A stretch of DNA of 20,282 nucleotides, from the NCBI GenBank assembly GCA_035273665.1, contig DATEOW010000035.1:1-20282 (forward strand), in the 5' to 3' direction. Below the pieces are notes generated by a model. The model did no database searches. It was not told the origin of the DNA and was given only the letters and a program-made list of their open reading frames with translations. Origin of the DNA: DATEEW01 sp035273665 (GTDB taxonomy: Bacteria > Pseudomonadota > Gammaproteobacteria > Burkholderiales > SG8-39). Each line of letters opens with the position of its first letter. The stretch's first letter is position 1. This document shows, in pieces, positions 14,453 to 20,282 of this stretch. Made by a program: the position numbers and the translations under genes.

Positions 14453-15867
14453 TGGAATGGATCGCGCCGCTCATGTTTGCGGCGCTGGTGCTCTTCCTGC
14501 TCATCGGTTATCCGGTCGCATTTTCGCTTGCGGCCGTGGGGCTGTTATTCGCCTGGATCGGATTGGAAATCGGCAGTCTGGAGAGCGGCCGCTTGCAAGC
14601 CTTGCCGGAGCGCGTATTCGGCATTCTTTCGAACGATCTATTGCTCGCCATTCCATTCTTCACATTCATGGGCGCCATACTTGAGCGCTGTGGGCTAGCC
14701 GAAGATCTGCTCGAAGGAATCGGCCAACTGTTCGGCGCTGTGCGTGGCGGGCTTGCGTATGCGGTGATATTCGTTGGTGCGATTTTGGGTGCAGTCACGG
14801 GCACGGTTGCGGCGTCCGTCATCGCGATGGCGATGATCTCTTTGCCGGTAATGATGCGTTATGGCTATGACCCACGCCTTGCGACCGGTGTGATCGCCGC
14901 CTCGGGGACAATTACGCAGTTGATTCCCCCTTCGCTCGTGCTCATCGTATTGGGCGCACAGCTCGGTCAATCGGTGGGTGATATGTACGCCGGCGCTATC
15001 GGGCCCAGTATTGTTCAAGTGTTGCTTTTCTGTGCGTTTATCGCTTTCATGAGCGTGTGGCGTCCTGAAACGATGCCTGCATTGCCTCCCGAGGCGCGCA
15101 CGCTGCGAGGCCGCGCTTTGATGCGCAAGGTGCTCTGGGGAATGCTGCCCTCTTTGGCCTTGATGTTCCTCGTACTCGGCAGTCTATTCGCCGGACTTGC
15201 GACGCCGACCGAGGCCGGTGCAATGGGCGCGGTTGGCGCATTGGCCCTTGCATTTGCCCATCGACGCTACACGCACAAGCTGATGTGGGAAGCCATGGCA
15301 TCGACCATGCGCATTACGGCAATGGTGGTCTTCATCCTTATCGGCTCAACGATTTTCGGGCTGGTGTTCCGATTATTCGATGGCGATCTATGGATAGAAA
15401 GTTTATTGCTCGATCTTCCCGGCGGTCCCGTCGGTTTTCTTATCGCCGTCAATGCGCTGGTGTTCGTGCTGGCTTTCTTTCTCGATTTTTTTGAGATTGC
15501 TTTTATCGTGATTCCGCTGCTGGCGCCCGTCGCCGCGAAATTGGGCATTCATCCGGTATGGTTCGGCGTGCTATTGGGGGCGAACATGCAAACGTCTTTC
15601 ATGCACCCTCCCTTCGGTTTTGCGCTCTTTTACCTACGCGGCGTGGCACCCCGTGAAATAAAAAGCAAGGATATTTATTGGGGCGCATTGCCTTGGGTGG
15701 GTTTGCAACTGTTGCTGGTGGCGATCCTTATTTTGTGGCCGGGATTGGTCACGGGGTTGATCTCGGTGGAGGTGAGCATCGATCCGAACAGTATCCAAAT
15801 CGACTTGCCCCCAGATGTGCCGCAGGAGGCGCTACCCCTCGAGGAAAGTTTGCGGTCAACGCCTTAA
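14449..15867 (+). CDS. TRAP transporter large permease (DctM family)
   Basis: Main transport subunit of the TRAP system: 472 residues, hydrophobic throughout, with about a dozen membrane segments. Family features include G-A-I-L-G-A-V-T-G-T-V-A-A-S-V (110-124), G-T-I-T-Q-L-I-P-P-S (153-162), A-T-P-T-E-A-G-A-M-G-A (251-261), and the C-terminal N-M-Q-T-S-F-M-H-P-P-F-G-F-A-L-F-Y-L-R-G (379-398) seen in FcbT3-like large subunits. The last ~35 residues form an acidic proline-rich hydrophilic tail. The start is ATG 14449 (ATGA overlap with the small subunit) or the adjacent ATG 14452. The reading frame stays open far upstream inside the small-subunit gene, but that part is out-of-frame shadow. No clear terminator follows the stop. 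Confidence 0.92.
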   Translation: MMEWIAPLMFAALVLFLLIGYPVAFSLAAVGLLFAWIGLEIGSLESGRLQALPERVFGILSNDLLLAIPFFTFMGAILERCGLAEDLLEGIGQLFGAVRGGLAYAVIFVGAILGAVTGTVAASVIAMAMISLPVMMRYGYDPRLATGVIAASGTITQLIPPSLVLIVLGAQLGQSVGDMYAGAIGPSIVQVLLFCAFIAFMSVWRPETMPALPPEARTLRGRALMRKVLWGMLPSLALMFLVLGSLFAGLATPTEAGAMGAVGALALAFAHRRYTHKLMWEAMASTMRITAMVVFILIGSTIFGLVFRLFDGDLWIESLLLDLPGGPVGFLIAVNALVFVLAFFLDFFEIAFIVIPLLAPVAAKLGIHPVWFGVLLGANMQTSFMHPPFGFALFYLRGVAPREIKSKDIYWGALPWVGLQLLLVAILILWPGLVTGLISVEVSIDPNSIQIDLPPDVPQEALPLEESLRSTP

Positions 15868-16102
15868 ATTTTTCCTCTTTTGTTTAGCGCGACAAATGGG
15901 TATGCTGAAAAAGCAAGCGCGGAGGAGGATCTTCGCTTGGGCATTCCTGAACTGATCGAGATTCATCTCATGTAGAGATTCGTCATCCGCACGGAAGCAG
16001 GCTGTCGGCATGTCGCCGTGCATGCGATTTGTTCAGGGTCAAAACAAGATAAGCGCCGTACCCGGTGACTTTGAAGGATTGACCGGTATCGGCGTGCTCA
16101 CG

Positions 16103-16108
16103 AGGAGG
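16103..16108 (+). promoter_or_regulatory. Perfect Shine-Dalgarno AGGAGG deciding the MFS start
   Basis: AGGAGG lies 5 nt before ATG 16114. A GTG at 16108-16110 would begin inside this motif and is rejected as start. The rest of the 246-nt gap (15868-16113) holds no gene; TATGCT at 15902-15907 is a possible -10 box without a convincing -35. Confidence 0.7.
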
Positions 16109-16113
16109 TGTGC

Positions 16114-17781
16114 ATGGCCACAGCAACAGCGGAGTTGAACGGCAAAGGCGGTCCGGCGAGCGGAGAGAAGAAAGTTATCTTCGCCTCTTCGCTTGGGACG
16201 GTATTTGAATGGTACGACTTCTATCTCTACGGATCGCTTGCGGCGATCATCTCCAAGCAGTTTTTCTCCGGCGTTAACCCAACTGCTGCATTTATTTTCG
16301 CGCTGCTCGCCTTCGCTGCGGGTTTCGCCGTACGACCTTTCGGCGCAATTCTGTTTGGACGCATCGGCGATCTCGTCGGGCGCAAATATACTTTCCTGAT
16401 CACCATCATGATCATGGGTGTGTCCACCTTCGTAGTCGGTTTGTTGCCGAGCTACGCCTCCATCGGTGTTGCGGCACCGATCATCCTGATTGCGTTGCGT
16501 CTGCTACAGGGACTGGCGCTAGGCGGTGAATACGGCGGTGCTGCAACTTATGTGGCGGAACATGCCCCACATGGCAAGCGTGGGTTGCATACCTCGTGGA
16601 TTCAAACCACGGCAACGCTTGGGCTGTTTATGTCGCTCCTCGTTATCTTAGGTGTGCGGACGTATCTGGGCGAAGAGGCGTTTGCCGACTGGGGCTGGCG
16701 TATCCCGTTCCTGCTCTCCTTCATCCTGCTCATCATTTCCGTCTGGATTCGGCTCTCGCTGTCTGAGTCGCCGATGTTCCAAAAAATGAAAGACGAGGGC
16801 AAGGGCAGTAAGGCGCCGCTGAAAGAGTCTTTCGGCCAGTGGTCGAACATGAAGATCGTCATCCTCGCGCTGCTCGGTCTCACGGCAGGCCAAGCGGTGG
16901 TTTGGTACACGGGCCAGTTTTATGCGCTGTTCTTCCTGACTCAAACGCTCAAGGTGGATGCTCCCACAGCTAATATCCTGATCGCGCTTTCGCTGGCGAT
17001 TGGCACGCCCTTCTTTATCTTCTTCGGATGGCTATCGGACAAGATCGGTCGCAAGGGCATCATCATGGCGGGTTGTCTTATTGCGGCGCTGACCTACTTC
17101 CCGCTCTTCAAGGGGCTGACTCACTATGCCAACCCTGCGCTTGAGCAGGCTTTGGCAAATTCTCCGGTCACGGTCATTGCGGATCCCAACGAATGCTCTT
17201 TCCAGTTCAACCCGGTGGGCACGGCTAAGTTCACGAGTTCCTGCGATATTGTGAAGAGCTTTCTCGCACGAAACTCGGTGAGCTATACCAACGAGGAAGC
17301 GCCCGCCGGCACCCTGGCGAAAGTAAAAATCGGCGATCAGGAGTTTGCCAGTTTCGACGGACGCATATTGGACGCGGCTGCATTGAAGACTCAGACCGAT
17401 GCCTTCAACAAGGAATTGGGCGCGGCCGTCAAGCAGGCCGGCTATCCGCCCAAGGCGGATGCGGAGCAGATGAACAAACCAATGCTCGTCCTTATCCTGA
17501 CGGTGCTCGTCATCTATGTGACCATGGTCTATGGGCCGATTGCGGCAATGCTGGTCGAACTTTTCCCGACACGCATTCGCTATACCTCGATGTCATTGCC
17601 CTATCACATCGGCAACGGATGGTTTGGCGGCTTCCTGCCGACCACTGCCTTTGCAATGGTCGCCGCAACCGGTGATATCTACTATGGCTTGTGGTATCCG
17701 ATCGTCGTCGCAGCGATGACTTTTGTTATCGGTATGCTGTTCATCCGGGAAACGAAGGACCGGCGGATCGCGGAAATATAG
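16114..17781 (+). CDS. MFS transporter, metabolite:H+ symporter (MHS) family, with large loop insert
   Basis: Inner-membrane proton symporter of the MHS branch (relatives of KgtP, ProP, ShiA), 555 residues with 12 predicted helices. Signatures are the N-terminal T-V-F-E-W-Y-D-F-Y-L-Y-G (29-40), R-P-F-G-A-x-x-F-G-R-I-G-D-x-x-G-R-K (74-91), R-L-L-Q-G-L-A-L-G-G-E-Y-G-G (129-142) and the second-half G-W-L-S-D-K-I-G-R-K (305-314). Between TM9 (ends about 333) and TM10 (starts about 457) lies a hydrophilic insert of about 120 residues with cysteines C361 and C377, predicted periplasmic; ordinary MHS members have only a short loop there and total about 430-500 residues. The substrate is unknown, probably a small carboxylate or zwitterion. 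It is monocistronic: own leader upstream, strong terminator 17 nt after the stop. Confidence 0.92.
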   Translation: MATATAELNGKGGPASGEKKVIFASSLGTVFEWYDFYLYGSLAAIISKQFFSGVNPTAAFIFALLAFAAGFAVRPFGAILFGRIGDLVGRKYTFLITIMIMGVSTFVVGLLPSYASIGVAAPIILIALRLLQGLALGGEYGGAATYVAEHAPHGKRGLHTSWIQTTATLGLFMSLLVILGVRTYLGEEAFADWGWRIPFLLSFILLIISVWIRLSLSESPMFQKMKDEGKGSKAPLKESFGQWSNMKIVILALLGLTAGQAVVWYTGQFYALFFLTQTLKVDAPTANILIALSLAIGTPFFIFFGWLSDKIGRKGIIMAGCLIAALTYFPLFKGLTHYANPALEQALANSPVTVIADPNECSFQFNPVGTAKFTSSCDIVKSFLARNSVSYTNEEAPAGTLAKVKIGDQEFASFDGRILDAAALKTQTDAFNKELGAAVKQAGYPPKADAEQMNKPMLVLILTVLVIYVTMVYGPIAAMLVELFPTRIRYTSMSLPYHIGNGWFGGFLPTTAFAMVAATGDIYYGLWYPIVVAAMTFVIGMLFIRETKDRRIAEI

Positions 17782-17797
17782 AGCGATTGTCGCTAAT

Positions 17798-17826
17798 AAA
17801 AAAGCCCGCTTCGGCGGGTTTTTTTT
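17798..17826 (+). terminator. Strong rho-independent terminator after the MFS gene
   Basis: CCCGC (17805-17809), loop TTCG, GCGGG (17814-17818), then eight T (17819-17826). The six A before the stem lengthen the helix by A-T pairing. The UUCG tetraloop makes it very stable. The six A also give a T run on the minus strand, so it could work in both directions. Confidence 0.93.
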
Positions 17827-17881
17827 GCCACATGCGCGATGCCTCCGGCCCGGTCGCATGGCGATGGAGGAGGATGGATTC

Positions 17882-17914
17882 ATGTTAGACATCGTCCTTC
17901 AAAGGCGCGTGTAA
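17882..17914 (+). CDS. Possible ten-codon leader peptide before cbiX
   Basis: ATG at 17882 is preceded at ideal distance (7 nt) by GGAGGAGGA (17866-17874), one of the strongest ribosome-binding sites in the window, and encodes MLDIVLQRRV before TAA. The inverted repeat CCCC-TT-GGGG follows just after the stop (17917-17926), and cbiX begins 33 nt downstream. The site sits after the MFS terminator, so it would belong to the cbiX transcript. It may be a leader peptide or chance: there is no recognisable regulatory codon run and no independent proof of translation. Confidence 0.25.
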   Translation: MLDIVLQRRV

Positions 17915-17947
17915 CCCCCCTTGGGGCGTGATATCGTCTCCACTCCC

Positions 17948-18316
17948 ATGAAAGACGCGATCATCTTATTCGCGCATGGTAGCCGTGACCCGCAATGGGC
18001 CGCACCCATGCGCACTATCCAAACATTGCTGAGCCGCAAACGGCCGGACTCGCAGGTCCTCCTGGCATTTTTGGAGTTGATGAGCCCTGATTTAGAGAGC
18101 GCTGTGGGGGATGCCGCTGAGCATGGCGCGCGATCGATCACCATCGCGCCGCTTTTTCTCGCGGCCGGTGGGCATCTTAAAAAAGATTTGCCTGAACTCG
18201 TCGCGCGCTGCTCGCAAAGCTTTCCTCAATTGAAATTTGAAGTGCTTACGCCGATCGGCGAAAGCGAAGTGCTGCTGGGCGCCATCGCCGACTGGGTCTG
18301 CGACAGCCTGCGTTGA
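17948..18316 (+). CDS. cbiX: CbiX/SirB-type sirohydrochlorin chelatase
   Basis: Single-domain class II chelatase of 122 residues that inserts Co2+ or Fe2+ into sirohydrochlorin (cobalamin or siroheme synthesis). The N-terminus I-L-F-A-H-G-S-R-D (6-14) holds metal-binding H10; E44 lies in A-F-L-E-L-M-S-P-D-L (40-49); I-A-P-L-F-L-A-A-G-G-H-L-K-K-D-L-P (66-82) holds the second histidine H76. The length is that of the small archaeal-type CbiXS or half of a two-domain SirB/CbiK, so it probably acts as a dimer. I choose ATG 17948; a TTG 27 nt upstream is in frame but adds residues outside the fold. No clear Shine-Dalgarno precedes it. No other tetrapyrrole gene is in the window, so the metal cannot be decided. 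Confidence 0.88.
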   Translation: MKDAIILFAHGSRDPQWAAPMRTIQTLLSRKRPDSQVLLAFLELMSPDLESAVGDAAEHGARSITIAPLFLAAGGHLKKDLPELVARCSQSFPQLKFEVLTPIGESEVLLGAIADWVCDSLR

Positions 18317-18335
18317 TCTTGGCTCCGGCTCCGCG

Positions 18336-19304
18336 ATGATCGATTCGACATATCAAGCGCCGCGATGGTTGCCGGGCGGTCATGCACAAACGATCTACGC
18401 TTCGCTGTTTTCGCGCGTTCCAAGAGTGGCCGTACGACGAGAACAATGGGACACGCCGGACGGTGACTTCATTGAGGTTGATTGTTTGGACGGCGTGACC
18501 GACGCGCCGCTGCTTGTCATGTTTCACGGTCTCGAAGGCAGTGGGCAAAGCCACTACGCGCGCGCGATGCTCCACGCCGCGAAGGAAGCTGGGTGGCGGA
18601 TGTTGCTACCGCACTTTCGCGGTTGCGGTGGAACGCCGAACAAATTGCCGCGCGCATATCATTCCGGCGATAGCGCCGAAGCGGATTGGATTTTGCGCCG
18701 CGCGCATGGCTTGACCGGTGCGGCGGATTTTTACGCGATCGGCGTCTCCCTGGGCGGCAATGTGTTATTGAAGTGGCTGGGTGAAGAGGGGCCTCTCGCG
18801 CGAGACATTGTCAGTGCGGCCGCGGCGGTTTCCGCGCCGGTCGATCTTCATGCGGCGGGGACGGCGCTGGAGAAAGGTTTCAGCAAACTTTATACGCGCA
18901 TGTTCCTTGCATCTTTGATCGACAAAAGTTTGGCCATGCTCAATCGGTACCCGGGCTTATTCGATCGGGAAAAGTTGCGGCGCGCAAGTAGTCTGCGAGA
19001 TTTTGACAATGTCGTCACGGCGCCGCTCCATGGTTTCATCGATGCCGCAGATTACTGGACCCGGTCGAGTTCCAAACCCTTCCTCGATAGAATCGCCGTG
19101 CCGACTTTAGTGATCAATGCGCTGAATGATCCGTTTCTACCTGCTGCGGCATTGCCGAGAGTCGATGAAGTATCTTCCGCAGTAACATTGGAATATCCCG
19201 CCGCCGGCGGCCATGTTGGTTTTGTCAGCCCCCCTTTTCCGGGCCGTTTGACTTGGCTACCCGCTCGTATAATCGAACACCTCCAAAAAGCGAAATCATC
19301 ATGA
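18336..19304 (+). CDS. yheT: YheT-type alpha/beta hydrolase
   Basis: 322-residue cytoplasmic alpha/beta hydrolase of the YheT/EMB8/ABHD1-3 group. It opens with the group signature W-L-P-G-G-H-A-Q-T-I (11-20), then the oxyanion strand V-M-F-H-G-L-E-G (61-68) and R-G-C-G-G (95-99). The catalytic triad is readable: S138 in G-V-S-L-G-G-N (nucleophile elbow), D265 in N-A-L-N-D-P-F (261-267) and H293 in G-G-H-V-G-F (291-296). It is probably an esterase or lipase with unknown natural substrate. ATG 18336 follows the cbiX stop by 19 nt; the frame is open further upstream inside cbiX but that is shadow. Its TGA overlaps the ATG of the next gene (19301-19304), so the two are likely co-translated. Confidence 0.92.
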   Translation: MIDSTYQAPRWLPGGHAQTIYASLFSRVPRVAVRREQWDTPDGDFIEVDCLDGVTDAPLLVMFHGLEGSGQSHYARAMLHAAKEAGWRMLLPHFRGCGGTPNKLPRAYHSGDSAEADWILRRAHGLTGAADFYAIGVSLGGNVLLKWLGEEGPLARDIVSAAAAVSAPVDLHAAGTALEKGFSKLYTRMFLASLIDKSLAMLNRYPGLFDREKLRRASSLRDFDNVVTAPLHGFIDAADYWTRSSSKPFLDRIAVPTLVINALNDPFLPAAALPRVDEVSSAVTLEYPAAGGHVGFVSPPFPGRLTWLPARIIEHLQKAKSS

Positions 19305-20282
19305 GCGCAATTCCGCAGGAAATTTTCAAGGCTTACGATATCCGCGGCATCGTGGGTAGAACTTTGACCGCTGAAGTCGTCGAGCTTGTGGGGCGTGCCT
19401 TAGGCAGCTTGTGTCTCGAACGAGGGGGCAAAGCGATTGCGGTCGGTCGCGACGGGCGCTTGTCCGGACCGGAACTGGTCGGCGCGCTTTCGCGCGGGAT
19501 TCAATCCACGGGCGTGGATGTACATGATGTGGGGATGGTTCCTACGCCGCTTGTTTACTATGCGGCGCATCAGTTGGGATTGGGTAGCGCTGTCGCCGTC
19601 ACCGGCAGTCACAACCCGCCTGACTACAACGGTTTAAAGATGGTGATCGCAGGCACGACATTATCCGGCGATGAAATTCAGAACGTGCGCAAGCGAATCG
19701 AGGCAGGCGTCTTCGCGCAAGGGGCGGGCAAGAAGGTCGATAGCCCGGTGCGCTCAGCCTACCTTGACCGTGTGCTTGGAGACGTGAAACTTGCGCGAAA
19801 AATGTCGATCGTCATCGATTGTGGCAATGGGGTTGCCGGTGCCGTCGCGCCGGAACTCTATAAACGGCTGGGTTGTGATGTGCAGGAGCTTTTCTGCGAC
19901 GTGGACGGAACCTTCCCCAACCATCACCCCGATCCTTCTCAGCCGAAGAATCTTGTTGATTTGATCAAAGCCGTACGCGAATCCGATGCCGAGCTTGGTC
20001 TTGCGTTCGACGGCGACGGCGACCGGCTTGGCGTCGTCACAAAAGACGGCGCGATCATCTACCCCGACCGGCAGCTCATGCTCTTTGCCAGGGACGTATT
20101 GAGCCGCGTTCCGGGCGGCAAGGTGATTTACGACGTGAAGTGCACGCGGAACCTTGCGCCATGGATCAAGCAACACGGTGGCGAACCGGTGTTATGGAAA
20201 ACAGGCCATTCGCTGATCAAAGCGAAGCTGAAGGAAACCGGGGCGCCGCTAGCGGGTGAAATGAGCGGTCACGTGTTTTTTG
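19301..20282 (+). CDS. Phosphomannomutase/phosphoglucomutase (AlgC-like), partial at window edge
   Basis: Alpha-D-phosphohexomutase interconverting hexose 1- and 6-phosphates, supplying Man-1-P or Glc-1-P for lipopolysaccharide, exopolysaccharide or glycogen. 327 residues are present and the frame is open at the right edge; about 130 more, mainly the C-terminal phosphate-binding domain, are expected. Visible: F-K-A-Y-D-I-R-G (9-16), phosphoserine loop T-G-S-H-N-P-P with S103, Mg2+ loop D-G-D-G-D-R (237-242), and sugar-binding G-E-M-S-G-H (319-324). These features, especially K-A-Y-D-I-R-G and K-T-G-H-S-L-I-K (300-307), match the bifunctional PMM/PGM (AlgC/ManB) group rather than GlmM. ATG 19301 overlaps the yheT stop in ATGA. 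Dual specificity is inferred from the family. Confidence 0.94.
   Translation, partial: MSAIPQEIFKAYDIRGIVGRTLTAEVVELVGRALGSLCLERGGKAIAVGRDGRLSGPELVGALSRGIQSTGVDVHDVGMVPTPLVYYAAHQLGLGSAVAVTGSHNPPDYNGLKMVIAGTTLSGDEIQNVRKRIEAGVFAQGAGKKVDSPVRSAYLDRVLGDVKLARKMSIVIDCGNGVAGAVAPELYKRLGCDVQELFCDVDGTFPNHHPDPSQPKNLVDLIKAVRESDAELGLAFDGDGDRLGVVTKDGAIIYPDRQLMLFARDVLSRVPGGKVIYDVKCTRNLAPWIKQHGGEPVLWKTGHSLIKAKLKETGAPLAGEMSGHVFF

Noticed and set aside
16008..16035. Sigma54-like -24/-12 element before the MFS gene
   Set aside because: GG and GC are 11 nt apart instead of 10 and the flanking consensus (TGGCAC, TTGC) is poor. The palindromic GCATG/CATGC there more likely reflects chance.
1..20282. Prophage, insertion sequence, toxin-antitoxin, CRISPR or other defence locus
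   Set aside because: No transposase, integrase, terminal repeats, spacer arrays or defence-type domains were seen; all frames with recognisable motifs belong to metabolism, transport, cell wall or DNA repair.

Overview
The window looks like chromosomal DNA of a Gram-negative proteobacterium, most probably a betaproteobacterium. This is inferred from gene content and protein style (FadE/FadI/FadJ beta-oxidation set, PBP7-type endopeptidase, Atm1-type ABC exporter, TRAP permeases, single-domain CbiX) and from the G+C-rich codon use; nothing in the window proves the genus. It is densely coding and looks like core genome: I see no insertion sequence, phage gene, CRISPR array, rRNA or tRNA, and no non-coding gap above 300 bases.

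Left part (1-9751). A small ABM-fold protein on the plus strand (41-346) abuts, stop to stop, a long minus-strand block. Read in transcription order from right to left, the block is: a PsrA-like TetR regulator, fadE (acyl-CoA dehydrogenase), fadI (thiolase), fadJ (enoyl-CoA hydratase/3-hydroxyacyl-CoA dehydrogenase), a YciA-like acyl-CoA thioesterase, a ligase-associated exonuclease and an ATP-dependent DNA ligase. The fad genes are packed with gaps of 21, 2 and 4 nt and then a 4-nt overlap, so they form one operon for long-chain beta-oxidation. The exonuclease and ligase overlap by 4 nt and form a DNA-repair pair; they sit only 50 nt (2950-2999) behind the thioesterase and may be read through from the fad operon. 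A perfect 20-bp palindrome at 9764-9783, overlapping the -10 box of a plausible promoter, matches the known PsrA operator pattern and is the best-supported regulatory site in the window.

Middle (9752-15867, plus strand). An Atm1/HMT-type ABC exporter is divergent from the TetR gene. It is followed by a PBP7-like D-Ala-D-Ala endopeptidase with a readable promoter, then egtD (histidine trimethylation to hercynine) with no egtB beside it. A TRAP small/large permease pair, overlapping by ATGA, follows with no substrate-binding protein beside it.

Right part (16114-20282, plus strand). An MHS-family major facilitator carries an unusually long insert in its predicted periplasmic TM9-TM10 loop and ends at a strong intrinsic terminator. 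A probable operon follows: CbiX-type chelatase, YheT-type alpha/beta hydrolase and a phosphomannomutase/phosphoglucomutase cut by the window edge.

I did not find a clearly new system. The items most worth a second look are the PsrA-like operator and its possible reach over the DNA-repair pair, the MFS loop insert, the incomplete TRAP and ergothioneine loci, and a ten-codon reading frame with a very strong ribosome-binding site before cbiX.
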